From: Tetracladium setigerum
Lineage: Eukaryota; Ascomycota; Leotiomycetes; Helotiales
NCBI GenBank assembly: GCA_031472005.1
Contig: PZJY01000005.1
Location: 3,335,985 to 3,399,984 of the forward strand
Length of the DNA: 64,000 nucleotides
Direction: 5' to 3'
Each line of letters opens with the position of its first letter. Within the stretch, counting starts at the first letter, position 1. Made by a program: the position numbers and the translations under genes. This document shows positions 1 to 11,351 of this stretch, piece by piece. The notes below the pieces were generated by a model. It searched no databases and was not told the DNA's origin. It saw only the letters and a list, made by a program, of their open reading frames with translations.

Positions 1-839
1 GCCTCTGCAAGTCCTTGGTGAATATTACGAGAGCGGTTTTTGATACAGCGTAACGCATGATATCGAATGTGATCAGAAATTTTCCCAGGAAACGCCAAGC
101 TGCTGGATACGAAGTGATGGGTTGATTGAAGCACGTAGCCGAGTCGAAGTGAAAATCGAAATTACCTGGAAGCATGCTAATATGAGCGCTCGAGCCAAGG
201 TTCACGATTCGGACGTCAGCGTTGCCTTGTTTTGCTGCATTTTTGAGAAGATGCAGAATTCTATTAGTGAACAAAATGGTCCGAGAAAACTAAAGAATTA
301 GCATTAAACCTACATATACCACATCCGAAAGACGACCTACTTGCCAGACATATGCTGCTCCCAAATACCATCCACTAGCACTGTCTCTGCTGTTGAGACT
401 GCAGCGTTATTGACTGATGGCCCTGTATGTCAGCACGTTGACAGACTATTGAACACATCGGGTGAAGCATACTAAGGACGTCCACCTTGCTTTCTCTATT
501 TCCCAGTTCAAGAGCTGCAGAATCAATACTCGTAAGATCGCACAAATCCAACTCTAGCCATTGGAGATTCTCGGGGTCAAGGCCTTTTGACTGGTAAAGT
601 TGATTTTCCTTCGCTCTCTGTGCCTTTGCCCCAATACGAGCCGTGAAATATACTTTTGCTCCCCGTCGGAAAAGAGCTCTGACTGTTTCATATCCGATGC
701 CTGTGCTATATGCAATATTAGCAAAACCGTTGTTTCCCATGTTTCCATCAATACAGAGAACTTACCAACCACCTGTGATAACGATAACCTTCCCTTGTAG
801 ATCAGGCATCTCCGTTAACGGATCCCATCGTTTAGTCAT
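1..839 (-). CDS. Short-chain dehydrogenase/reductase, 3' end outside window, one apparent frameshift
   Basis: An NAD(P)-dependent oxidoreductase of the classical SDR superfamily, retinol-dehydrogenase-like; substrate unknown. The start is the ATG at 839-837. Exons read 839-766, 705-473, 422-341 and 289 to the window edge, with introns 765-706, 472-423 and 340-290. The spliced product shows the Rossmann glycine motif (ITGGCTGIGYE), the VNNAA strand and the catalytic YxxxK as RYAVSKTALV, so the fold is complete up to the active site. In the fourth exon the frame must shift by one base: NFLGPF is read in one frame and LFTNRILHLLKNAA in the next, at the A run 272-275 (T run on the coding strand). 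Either one base was lost, making a pseudogene, or the assembly dropped a homopolymer base. The family is certain; gene integrity is not. Confidence 0.8.
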
Positions 840-1632
840 TGGCAAGGAAGCTGAAGCAAGAGTTCAGGAATTGCGATTGTTCTGAAAATCGATAGAAATA
901 TAGTAAACAAACAAATGACAAAACTTAATGAAGCAGCTCAAATTCCGGAAATACCGGAAAAGAGAACATATGCTTCTATATATACCTATTTTGATTCAGT
1001 ATCTAGTTGTCGCAATAGTCGGACACCTGGAGAGCGGAGCAAGTGGGGCTGGACGAATACGAAATACATACACGGGAAATTCTTCTTTAATCCTAACTTT
1101 CTCTATGCTTAATAAACATTATTCATGTTCTGTGAGAAAACTTCTCTCAGCATTCCTCCGCACCTCTTCCGCACCTCTTCCGCATCTCTTCCGCATCTCC
1201 CCCGCACCTTCACTTCCAAGTTTCCTTGTCTCCTCCGAATGTCATTCTCGACTCATTACTATCTTCTCCTTGTCTGCTCCGCATTACACTCCTTGTCCCC
1301 TTCGCATGATCTCTGTATGCCTTCCACACTGGCCATTTATTTACCCTCTGTTTCACGGTTTGTCATGTGGATGCATAGTATGAACTTCCAAGAAGAGTGA
1401 TTGGGACTAAGACACTGGGTCAAGGAATCTCGGAGGATTTGTTGTCCGAGTCGTGGGTATTTGGGTTTATATTTCGATAGTCCGTAACAGGCATCTTAAT
1501 TGCAACGATGTAGAAATTTGCCTATAAAGCCAGAACACCAGCTCACGTTGATTTGAAGAACACAAGTTCGCACCTGTTTCTTCTACTTGATTCTACTCTC
1601 ACAAACTCGCTAGTACTCGGACAACATCCAAA
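840..1632. other. Intergenic, divergent promoters of two SDR genes; CT-rich 12-mer repeat
   Basis: No supportable gene. Two overlapping forward reading frames between 915 and 1400 are low-complexity Ser/Pro/His-rich translations of a pyrimidine-rich tract. Positions about 1145-1212 contain imperfect tandem copies of a 12-base unit of the form CCTCTTCCGCAC/T. The rest is the shared upstream region of the SDR genes starting at 839 (minus) and 1633 (plus). Confidence 0.6.
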
Positions 1633-2698
1633 ATGACTGAGACTTACGATTATGATGTGAAAGAACTCCGCCTGGGAAAGCCAAATGTCGTGGAGATATA
1701 CCACAAGTCTTCCTATCTAGCCATATCGCCCCTCAACCCCAAGCTTTCTCAGCACGGAAAAACAATACTTGTGACCGGAGGGTCCGCTGGAATAGGCTTT
1801 TCGATTGCCAAAGCATTTGCTGAAGCTTCAGCCTCAAGAATCATCCTCACCGGCCGTCGCGAAGGTGTCGTTCAAAATGCGGCTTCGAGGCTATCAGCTG
1901 AGTTCAAAAACACGGAATTCCTTGCCCGAGTTAGTGATGTTAGCGATTCGGTTCAAAGCACGAAGCTTTGGTCTAGCCTGCGCGCGGATGGCGTGTTTGT
2001 CGATGTGCTAGTACTGAACGCAGCGAAGTTTGGAGGCCAAGAGCCGATTTTGAATACTGGCTTTGAGAAAATTTGGTCAAATTTTGAAACGAATGTGAAA
2101 CCACTTTTGCAATTCACAGAGGAAATGTACAAACAAGATGGTCACCCAAATCGACAAAAGGTACAATTTGGTCGAGAAATCTCTTTCACATTCACTAAGG
2201 CTTACTAGACCAATTTAGTTTCTTATCTACGTCTCTTCCGCCGCTATTCATAGCAAAAGCACTCAAAAGTCTCTGCCAATCTATGCTTTGAGTAAAACTT
2301 CCGGTCATCTTGTTATTCAACAGATAGCAAGTGAAATCGAAAAAAGGGAGATGCAGATCGTCACCTTCCATCCTGGAATGATTCTCTCCGAGACAAGCAG
2401 GAATGCTGGACTTGACGAGAACAGTATGCCTTGGGACGATGGTAAGACTTTCATAATCCAGTTGCGAACATGTCATGCTTGTTCTCTGAACTCCTTTGAA
2501 CTGGATCGAAACTGACATCTCTGTTCAGACAATTTGCCGGCAGACTTTGCAGTCTGGGCAGCAACTCCCGAGTCGGCATTCCTACATGGTCGATTCGTCT
2601 GGGCCGCTTGGGATGTGGAAGAATTGCAATCTGGGAATATTCGAAAGCGTATAGATGCTGATCCCGACTTTCTTACTCTTGGGCTTAAAGGATTTTGA
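1633..2698 (+). CDS. Short-chain dehydrogenase/reductase (306 aa)
   Basis: NAD(P)-dependent oxidoreductase of the classical SDR family; substrate not deducible. Three exons: 1633-2160, 2219-2441 and 2529-2698. Both introns are GT-AG and the phases close to 307 codons including a TGA stop. Visible motifs are the dinucleotide-binding GGSAGIG near residue 50, the NAA strand signature (LVLNAA) near 130, a catalytic serine in YVSSAAIHS, and YALSK as the catalytic YxxxK in exon 2. The C-terminal FHPGMILSE segment is the usual loop after the active site. No signal peptide or membrane segment, so probably cytosolic. It diverges from the SDR starting at 839. Length is normal for the family and nothing is broken. 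Confidence 0.88.
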
Positions 2699-2963
2699 GA
2701 ATCAGGGGACCATTTGGGTATACCTTAACAAATAAATGAAAGAGAAAGCAAAGATATAAAATTCTAAGTTCGCGGAGTTTGTAGACACAAGACTTCTTGT
2801 AGTCTTGTTAATACACTTCGTGGGCTTCTTAACTTCACGCACCCATGAGTCCTACTACCTGGAGGGGCTCTGGGATAGATTTTGTTCATACTGAACTTTT
2901 TGAATTTATTGATGATCTTCAGTGATTTTCAGAAAACCAGAATCATTTCATACGAATGCATTT

Positions 2964-3752
2964 TTAATTTCGAGGCGAATTGATAATCCCCTGTGCCATT
3001 TCCACAAAGCTATCCGCCATAACATCCATTTCGCCAAAGAGATCAATACAAGGCTCCTTTTCCCAAATGGAGCAATAGGCCCCTTTAAATCTATTGGTAC
3101 AAGCAAAATCAGTAACAGCTTGCTTATGATAGAGAATAAGAAAAACAACTTACCCAGTTCTCTTCGCGGCCGAGACATCCCACATGTGGGCGGCAGCAAA
3201 CCAAGCCTCTTCCCCCTCAAACTCCTTCAACAAGGGTCTATACGACTCTGGATCCGGTTTACCAATTCCCAAAGTATCGCAAGTCATAAAATTCTCTTCG
3301 GCAAGCTCAATCCCATTCTTCTTGAAATACCCTTGAACCCTCTTTGAGTCACCTGCCGTAAACGCCCAACACGTAAACCCGGCCTCTCTCAGCATCTCAA
3401 AGCACTCCTTTGCACCCGGTCGAGCTTTGAGCTCTAAGAACTGGGCAAGTATGTATTCAAGATCTTCGTCAGTGCTGAATTGGCGCGGTTCTTGAATCCC
3501 GGCCATCCAAAGCATGCGGTACCAAAGCGATTTGAAGACGTCGTAGAAGCGGATGTACTTTTTGGATATGCTGAGGTATGTGTATTCTCGTTCCGCAGCT
3601 TCGAACCATGTGTAGCCGAGTAAGCGTGGTTTTATGCCTTCGGCGCGGAGTTTGTCACCCAGGCGGTGATTAATTGCTTCGAAGATGCCATCATACGATA
3701 TAACTGTTCCGACGACGTCAAAGACGACATGTTTTCTTGGCTGTGATGACAT
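2964..3752 (-). CDS. HAD-superfamily hydrolase, haloacid dehalogenase type II-like (241 aa)
   Basis: A soluble HAD hydrolase resembling fungal type II haloacid dehalogenases; whether it removes halide or phosphate cannot be told from sequence. Exons are 3752-3154 and 3090-2964, with a GT-AG intron 3153-3091. The N-terminal FDVVGTV carries the nucleophilic aspartate of motif I. The mid-protein FTAGDSK corresponds to motif II, GKPDPESY to the lysine motif III, and AAHMWDVSAAKRTGF to the acidic motif IV region with a DxxAA-type sequence. The protein ends in a short helix after the intron. It is divergent from the FAD oxidase at 4507, with a shared upstream region containing a CCGGTCCGG palindrome. 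Intact, of normal family length. Confidence 0.87.
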
Positions 3753-4506
3753 TTTGCTTTGAGATGTTGTTTGAATAGCAGAGATATATGGAAAATAGAT
3801 TAAAAAACTCGTGAAGAGTACGACCTAGGCTTTCCGTTGATTTAAGGTGGAAGTGAAGTATTGAGAGTCTGTTGGAGTGAGGTTGGTTGTGCCGTGCAGG
3901 ATATTTTTGAAGATCAATAGACAGAGACTAACAGCACTAGTTGTCAAGTTCGCGCGCCACGCATGTGATCTCCGACATAATAATGTAGAGATAAGGAATA
4001 CTTGAATTCGTCACACTATCTATCTTTCAATGTTCGAAAGCTAATCGGGTGCTCCTCCCGGAAGCATTATCATGGAGGTCGTTCCTGGAAGGCGGGGTCG
4101 AAAACAATCCACTGCAACAGGTAGCATGTATTACCGTCCCGTACTGTGCTGTATGCACTGTAAGGTCCACAAGGTTTGGGAGCGCCGGTCCGGCTCACAT
4201 TCCGACCCACTTCAAATCACGACCTCGTGAGTCGCGAATAATGAGAGTTCCCGCCCCCCATTTATGGCGATAGTAATAATTATGGCACCAGATAGTCGGG
4301 ATTGAACCGGAAGTGTCTTGCTTCTTGGATCATTGGGGAGTTTAGGGATCCAAGCAATATTTCCCCATTTCCCACAGTCGCGGTAGTTGAGAAGGAGGAG
4401 TACGTTTGCCACGGGTTAACGAATTGTTCATGTGGATGTCTGCGAAGCTCTTTGACTTCTCAATCTAACAATCGATCTCAGTACTCGAAACGTAACAGCT
4501 ACCGCA
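3753..4506. promoter_or_regulatory. Divergent promoter region, HAD hydrolase / FAD oxidase
   Basis: The 754 bases between the HAD start (3752) and the oxidase start (4507) hold no supportable gene. Position 4184-4194 is a perfect palindrome, GCCGGTCCGGC, whose core CCGGTCCGG recurs in the GABA-T/SSADH promoter and, with one central base changed, in the tartrate DH/MFS promoter. The arrangement CGG-N-CCG is the kind of inverted triplet that Zn2Cys6 regulators bind; binding here is inferred. Confidence 0.55.
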
Positions 4507-6009
4507 ATGTCTCCGTCTAAGCCTCGCTTCCCAGTGCCAAATCCAGTGTCGACTTTCTGGCTGGAGAATCCCCAAAGCTTCGATAATCATAGAACAACCT
4601 CAGATCTACCTGCAACATGTGATGTCTTGGTCATAGGCTCTGGGTATGCAGGCGCAGCAACGGCATATCACATTGTCAAAGACAACCCAAACCCTCCATC
4701 AATTCTTATTCTCGAGGCCAGGAAAGCCGCATCTGGCGCAACAGGCCGGAACGGAGGACACGTGAAACCAGATACCTACTTCAATGTACCGAAATACACA
4801 AAGTTATATGGTCCGGAGATGGCTGCGAAGCTTGCTGCTTTCGAATCATCACAAGTTCTTGCTGTTAAGGAGTTGGTAGAGCGAGAGAATATTGATTGTG
4901 ATTTTCATTTGACGAGGACTATTGATGTCTATTTGAATGCTCAGAATGCGAAGGATACGGAAGCAGCTTACCGAGACCTTGTCAAAGCTGGGGTGGTTGA
5001 TCTCAAGGATGTTGCCTTCACTCCCAAGAAAGATGCCGAGAGGGTATTTATCTGCGTCTTGTCACTTTAAAGAAGTTTTCTAATAGGACAACAGATTTCA
5101 GGAGTAAAAGGAGCGCAGTGTTGCTTTTCCTTTACCGCAGCTCATCTGTGGCCAGCAAAGTTGGTCCAGCACCTTCTAGGATGGCTTATCGAAAGAGGTA
5201 CAAACCTTCAGACCAACACACCTGTTACAAAAGTGTCATCATCAAGAGACTCGGAGGGCAGATGGAGGGTAGAGACACCTCGTGGGACCATCTCTGCTTC
5301 CAAAGTCATATTCGCCACAAATGGATATACTTCTCAAATTCTACCGCAGTATGAGGGCAAGATTGTCCCAGTTCGTGGTGTTGCAAGCCACATTGCCTCA
5401 CCAAAGGGAACCAAAACCCCACACTTAAACAATACGTATAGTCTGCGCTTCAGTCAGCAAGTATACGACTATCTCATCGCACGGGCGGATGGGAGTATTG
5501 TTGTTGGCGGTGCGAGGGATCGGTTTTGGAATGACAAGCAGTCATGGTTCGATAATGTAAATGACAATGAGTTGGTGGAGACCACGAGTGGCTACTTTGA
5601 TGGGTACATGCAGAAGTACTTCCGAGGCTGGGAGGATAGTGGAGCTGTCACGAAAAAAGTCTGGACTGGTAGTAAGTGGAATCCATTTTGAATTGAAAGT
5701 GTGCTGGCCACATCACTAATATCTTGCTTGGCAGTTATGGGATATAGTTCGGATTTCCTTCCGCACATTGGCGAGGTGCCTGGCGCTCCAGGTCAGTTTA
5801 TAATCGCTGGATTCTCAGGGCATGGTATGCCTCAGATTCTATTATCGAGTAAGGCCGTGGCAGCAATGGTTCGTGATGGTGCTTCGTTCAAGGATACCGG
5901 GTTGCCAGGAGTTTTTGAGACGACAGAGCAGCGTGTGACGAGCAAGGAAAGCCCGCTTGTTGATGGGTTGCAGAATTTGTGGGAGCAACCCGTGAAAGCG
6001 AAACTGTAG
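4507..6009 (+). CDS. FAD-dependent oxidoreductase of the DAO family (462 aa)
   Basis: A flavoprotein amine/amino-acid oxidase of the D-amino-acid-oxidase fold, in the group that includes bacterial gamma-glutamylputrescine oxidoreductase. Exons are 4507-5043, 5095-5671 and 5735-6009; the first acceptor that keeps the frame ends at 5094. The FAD-binding GSGYAG (VLVIGSGYAGAATAYHI) lies near residue 45. GATGRNGGHVKPD follows and is typical of this subgroup. The VKGA...HLWPAKLV block and the C-terminal WTGIMGYSSDFLPHIGEVPG are strong family signatures. No signal peptide. With GABA-T, SSADH and a regulator as neighbours, a role oxidising an amine or N-substituted amino acid to feed semialdehyde/GABA catabolism is plausible but inferred. 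The promoter carries the shared CCGGNCCGG palindrome 314 bases upstream. Confidence 0.9.
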
Positions 6010-6512
6010 GATATACTGCCAAATGCGTAGATGATCAATGCTTCAGAAATAGTTGATAACAGAACATCGGTTGTTGTGATGATAAAACAAGACAGATTGA
6101 AATCATTCAACAATTACTCATATTGGGTTGGTAATATTAACCTGAATTGAAAAATCACTCTGAATCAGCTCGGTACTGAATCCTATTACCGGTGTTTGAA
6201 AGTTGATGAATCCCAAGGAACAGGTCAAGAGGAAGAGAAAACCTAAGTAAACACGAACATAGGAAGGAGCGAGGGAAAGGGGTTCAATAGCCTGAGGCTT
6301 TAGCAGTTGGTTGGCTGGTTAGCAAAAAGACCTCCGATTGGCCAATGGTCGTGGGGATAAATGCCAAGGAACTTAACCTGAAGTTGATAAGCCCAGGAAG
6401 CAAATCCACTAAGGTAATGGAATGCAGCTGTTGGCTTCCACCTTCAACACCCAAGGATCCAGATTGCCAGTCTCTGTCCCATAACTCACTCGGCTAGGGC
6501 ATCGTCAAACTA
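6010..6512. other. Intergenic, promoter of the Zn2Cys6 regulator
   Basis: No gene, repeat or shared CCGGNCCGG palindrome seen. It follows the TAG stop of the oxidase and precedes the regulator; both are on the plus strand. Confidence 0.5.
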
Positions 6513-8982
6513 ATGAACGATGCCATGAACAATCAAGTACCTACCAGGCGACCGAAACAACGTCGAGTTGCCGAGTCTGAGCGTCGACGAGCTGTGAGAG
6601 CGTCAGTGGCCAAAGGTCCCCATTTTTGAACATCGACCCATGATACTGATGGATTCAGATGCGACGGATGTCGACAACAAAAAGAGAAATGCGAGGGCGG
6701 TATTCCCTGTCACAGATGTGCTCGACTTTATCGCCCATGCGAGTTTCACGGCGTTCGAAATGGAGTCAAAGCTCCTGATCACAGAAGGTTGGTTTGAGAG
6801 CTTTTCTCGCGAGAGAACTTTTGCTAATTTTCTGGCACTTAGTTCTTCTCAAGATAATGCCAATGTTGCTGAGATTTTAGAGCGATCCCAGTACATGGAG
6901 AAGCTCCTGAGGCATCATGTTCAAGGGATTTGCCTTGATACGGACAATCTCCGGAGCCTGGCGGAAGGCCTTCCAGGTGATGATACGTATTTTCCCTCCG
7001 AGATGGACGATCCATCGAGCCCCAATTTGATGATGAATCAAGCTTCGAATGATGATGAAGATCTCACAATGGATGAAAATTTTACAGTGCAACCTCTGGC
7101 ACATAACGTGACCCGTTCGTCTCTTCTCTCTTGATGAGCCAAAACAAATGCTGATAAGGCGAAGACTATTCAGGAGAATTCTCCTATTGGAATTTTTCGA
7201 TGCGTATCAAGAAGTGGATCGAAGATTGGGGCTCAGCCGCAACCTCAGAAGTATGGTTTTAGTCCTGGCGTCACTTTCAGAAACTGATCATAACAGGAGA
7301 ACCAAGAGACTTTCAAAGAGTTCTATCGAGCTGAGCACCTGGAATCATCATCTGCCGAGATCCTTGCAGCAGTCACATATTTACCGCCTCGCCACATTGC
7401 TGACTTTTTGGTTGCCATGTTTTTCAAACACGCCGAAACAAACTACTTCTACGTTGATCGAACATGGCTTCAAACGGCCATGAATACTGCCTATGACGAC
7501 CCATCACGTTTTACGAGTAAGGATTCTGGAAAAGTCTGCTCTATGCTCACGATCTTTGCCATCGGGACTCAATACGCGTACCTTGACTCCACGAGCTCGA
7601 AAGGTGTTGCTTTGAAGACGCCTGCCCCGGATACAACAACCTTCTCGGAAGATGAAGTTGGCCGGAAATTCTTCCAGCAAGCCTCGAAATTGATTTCTGA
7701 TGTTATCACGGTAGCTTCGCTTGAAAGTGTGCAAGCTTGTCTACTTATGGGACTTTACACTCTCCCTCTGGATGCTTCAGGACTGTCGTACATATACCTC
7801 AATCTTGCAATCAAGCTCGCGGTACAAAATGGGATGCACAGGAAGCATATCGGCAACGATTTTGATCATGCGACAATTGAGTTGAGAAATCGCGTTTGGT
7901 GGACGACCATAACAATCGAACGGCGCGTCTGTATCTTGCATGGACGGCCAATATCAATAATTCCTGCTGATGTGGATGCTGACGAGCCCGTACATCAACT
8001 CAATACGGCATCTCCTCCAGCAACGATAAACATTCCAAATATGCTCATCACCATAAGATTAACAAAATTTCTCGACGAATCCGCGAATCAGGTTGGAATT
8101 CTCCGGCGATCTCCCAAATCCGCACAGGTCGAGAATCTAAGGAAATTAGCACAGATCAAGGACAGGATGGTTCAGTGGTGGTCTTCAATGCCAGAAAACA
8201 TCAGGGACTTGAATGGAACCCCTCCGGGAGACCTCTTTCGACCGGAAATGCACCTAAAGCTTGAATACTGCCTCAGTCGAATGTATGTTGGCCGTCCATT
8301 CATGTTCAGTCGTGATTCAGGCACGAGCCCAAGCTCCGATATCGACATGCTTGGTCGCTCGGCTACCCGAATCTCGACTCGGGCGGCTCTGGTGGATGAT
8401 TGCGTTCAAGCGGCCATTGAAGTGATTGAGATCTGCCGGGTCCTACGAGATAGTGTTGGCCTTGCGAGAGCATCGTATACAGAATTCAGCTCCTGTCGTG
8501 CTGCGCTTCTCGTCATCATTGCTCAATCACTCCACAAGAGAACAGAAGATCTTAAGAAAGCATTACAAGTCGGCATGGGAATGATAAGGACGATGTCGGC
8601 AGGTGGGGATTCTGCACAATCAGAGGTGTCGTTAATGGAGGCCTTTGAAAGAGCCATTTCGCGAATGGATTCTTTTGCCGAAAAAGTCAAAGACACAACG
8701 ACATCCGAAGGTTCAGCGTATGATCGTTTTAAAGACTGGGAACAGCTCTGGAAAAATGACCCCGTTGCACCTGGCGCATCCAATCTGTCCCCTCAGTTTC
8801 CGAGTCCGAATATTTCTATTGGCCACCCCAATCTGCCGCTCGGCAATCCAGCTGCCGCTTTCTTTGGCTTAGAAGACTTTTCATTTTCCTACCCACAAGT
8901 ATTGGAAGACTTTTCAACGATACCAACGTTTGAGTACAATTTCGATGCAAATTTAACACGAAGCAACTGGAGTCCCATGTAA
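6513..8982 (+). CDS. Zn2Cys6 fungal-specific transcription factor (755 aa)
   Basis: A nuclear binuclear zinc-cluster regulator. Five exons: 6513-6601, 6659-6787, 6843-7114, 7159-7250 and 7297-8982, summing to 756 codons with a TAA stop. The zinc cluster is assembled across the first intron: ACDGCRQQKEKC, then GGIPCHRC and LYRPC, giving C-x2-C-x6-C-x5-C-x2-C-x6-C near residues 31-60. Basic residues precede it. Exon 4 encodes YSGEFSYWNFSMRIKKW, a conserved element of one fungal regulator subfamily. The fungal_trans middle domain follows (LPPRHIADFLVAMFF, and later RVWWTTITIER). The C-terminus is Ser/Pro/Asn-rich, as in activation regions. An in-frame second ATG lies at 6525. Its position between the FAD oxidase and the GABA genes makes it the best candidate for the factor that reads the shared palindromes; that link is inference. 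Confidence 0.9.
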
Positions 8983-9132
8983 TGTTGAAACGATCTATTT
9001 CAATTTTCTACCGCAGTCTTTTATACTGACTGATTTACGCTTCCAAAACCACAAAGCAATGCCGAAATCCAACCTGACAACCCATTTATTGCGTCGATTC
9101 ATAGCGAAGCAACAGAATGTTACCTTCAGAAA

Positions 9133-10868
9133 CTACTGTTTGAAAACTGTCTCAAGAGCATTCAGCAAAGTCGGAACTAGATCAACAGTTAGCCAATCAT
9201 TCTTTGGGCGACTCCTCGTTGGACATACTATGATCCTCCTCGAAAATCAGCATAGGCCGCAGGCGCACAGTATCAACACCACAAGACCCAATGTTGACAC
9301 CCAGGGACTTCATCTTCTTCAAAAGCGCGCCCGATTCTGTTGTATCGAATGCAATATATGTTCTGAAGATAATTAGCTGACGCTTCAAATGAGATTTGAC
9401 GTAATCATTACCCTTGACCTTTACCACGGAGATTCCTCATGCGCTCTGGGTATCGCACTGCCAACTTCTCCAGCTCACTGTAAAGAACGGTGCCCACTCG
9501 CGCCTGTTTTCTTGTAAGCATTAATTTTGACGGTCTGTTTGACTTTTACTTACACATTGTTCTACCAGGTGTTTGTCGAGAATCTCGCTGATGACAGCGT
9601 TGCACATGATTACTCGAGCTGCATCACCCATCCAACTATCTGGTGTTAGCAAGAACACACCTTAAACTTCTTGGATCAACCTACGTGTTGAATTGACGAT
9701 AAGCTTTATCGGGACGAAGCATAGCATCAGAGAAGAAGTATCCAGCAGTCTGTGCCTTCTTTGAGAAGGTGACGATATCCGGTGGCGAAGTCAATTTCCA
9801 GTGCTCGTGGCCCCAAAATTTTCCAGTTGCTCCAAATCCTGCTTCTATTAGCATACCCCTGCAGTTATTCGACGGCCCAAATTACCTGTTTGTACTTCAT
9901 CAACGATCATTACGACATTTTGCTTTCTTGTAAGGTCACGAAGACCTTGGAAAAATGCAGGAGACGCGTGATTGTCCCCGCCTTCGCTTTGAATTGGCTC
10001 AACAATCACTGCTGCAACTGGACAGTGCCTTGGAAAGAATAAGCACCAATCGAGCCATACGAATAGAGGCGACAACTTACCATGAACCGATCAATTTCTC
10101 AACCTCCGCCAAACACCTCTTCTCCTCGGCTTCGTTTTCGACAGCGAACTGCTCAAGAGGATACCTCAAAGCAGGGAAATCGGCTTGAGGCCAGTTGAAT
10201 GCTGGAATATCTAATTTGTGCACTGCCTTGGAACGAGTCGTTGACAAGCTTCCAAAGCCTCTTCCATGGAATGAGTTTCTGAAGCTCAAGATGGCCAGCT
10301 CGGGCGATCCGGGTTTCGCGTTGTTCAAGCAAGAACTGATATCCTCATCCGACCATTCAACGCCCTCTCCCCTCTGTCTTCGTTGGTGCAGCATGAATGC
10401 CGCCTTATATGCAAGTTCGTTGGCCTCGGATCCGGATTGCGCGGTGAAGATATTGTCCATACCTTTTGGGGCAACGCGCATGAGACCATCTCGGAGTAAG
10501 GTGAGCCAGTTTTGTGCTGGAAAGTTGCCAATTGCTGGTCTATTCACAAGGGCAGAGATCATCTCTGGGGATTGGGCAGCTTTGGCTAGAGTTGCATTGT
10601 TGTAGCCAACGGGAATAGAGGCAATTTGGGCATATACGTCCAAGTATCGGTTTCCGTCGACATCGACGATACTGGAAAATATAGTCAGACAAATGTCATA
10701 TCGGGTGGTTCGTAGCTAGGCCTCTTACTATGTTCCTGAGCACTTCTCATAATCAACCACAAATTGGACAGCTCGTGCATCGAAGAAAGTATCAAGTTTC
10801 TTGACAGTCGCCTTGGAGATGGGCCCAGGCACCTCAGTGGTCACAGTGTTCAAAAGTGTTCCTGGCAT
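9133..10868 (-). CDS. 4-aminobutyrate aminotransferase, GABA transaminase (459 aa)
   Basis: A PLP-dependent class III aminotransferase that transfers the amino group of GABA to 2-oxoglutarate, giving succinate semialdehyde and glutamate. Eight exons: 10868-10729, 10671-10081, 10028-9886, 9838-9685, 9635-9554, 9503-9412, 9362-9229 and 9176-9133, totalling 460 codons. Visible signatures: GTYIVDVDGNRYLDVYAQ near residue 46, AQSGSEANE for PLP phosphate, FHGRGFGSLS, EPIQSEGGDNHAS, the DEVQTG aspartate and the Schiff-base lysine in VTFSKKAQ near residue 318. The C-terminus CGVDTVRLRPMLIF is typical of eukaryotic GABA-T. Length fits yeast Uga1 and Aspergillus GatA. It shares a 483-base divergent promoter with SSADH, the next enzyme in the pathway. 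Splicing is confident because each join restores a conserved block. Confidence 0.94.
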
Positions 10869-11351
10869 GATTGCGAGACGTTCTTGATTGTGTTTTGGGC
10901 GTCGTGAAGATGAGTGAAGATGAGTTTGAAAAACGTGTAGTTATTTGGAACAAGGCTGTCGGAGAGCCTTCAACATATATTCCAGCCTGGTCCAAGAATG
11001 ACGCTACGGAGTTCAGATCGGGGCTTTCTTTTTTCTCAGAGGCGATTCCGATCCTTGCTAGCGACCGGAAAGTCGATCAAGGCGACATGTTATTTGTTGG
11101 TTCTGGGGATGCCGGTCCGGGTCCACATTTTTGGACCGGCATTCAGCAGCTTTCTGCCACTTGGCGTCCCTCTTTACGGAATAAGAATTACAATCGTAAG
11201 ATAAGGTAAAGAATTCTTGTATACTCCGTACTTTAATTCTTATTAATAAAGCAGCCTAGAATCAGTATCGATGCTCGTTGAAAAGTTATCATCTTGTCGC
11301 GTGACGCTGAAGCTCAACTGTCTTGAATTTTGACTTCCCGTACACAACAAA
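10869..11351. promoter_or_regulatory. Divergent promoter of GABA-T and SSADH with a 10-bp inverted repeat
   Basis: The 483 bases between two start codons that lead opposite ways. Near the exact midpoint, 11109-11118 and 11133-11142 form a perfect 10-base inverted repeat (ATGCCGGTCC ... GGACCGGCAT) with a 14-base gap. Within it, 11112-11120 reads CCGGTCCGG, the motif shared with two other promoters in this window. The location suits joint control of both genes by a zinc-cluster regulator. Forward reading frames at 10871-11209 look like chance. Confidence 0.65.

Noticed and set aside
915..1400. Overlapping 65-151 codon forward frames
   Set aside because: Low-complexity translation of CT-rich repeats without motifs or conserved starts.
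10871..11209. 112-codon frame in the GABA-T/SSADH promoter
   Set aside because: No motif; it lies wholly in the divergent promoter and overlaps the palindromic element.
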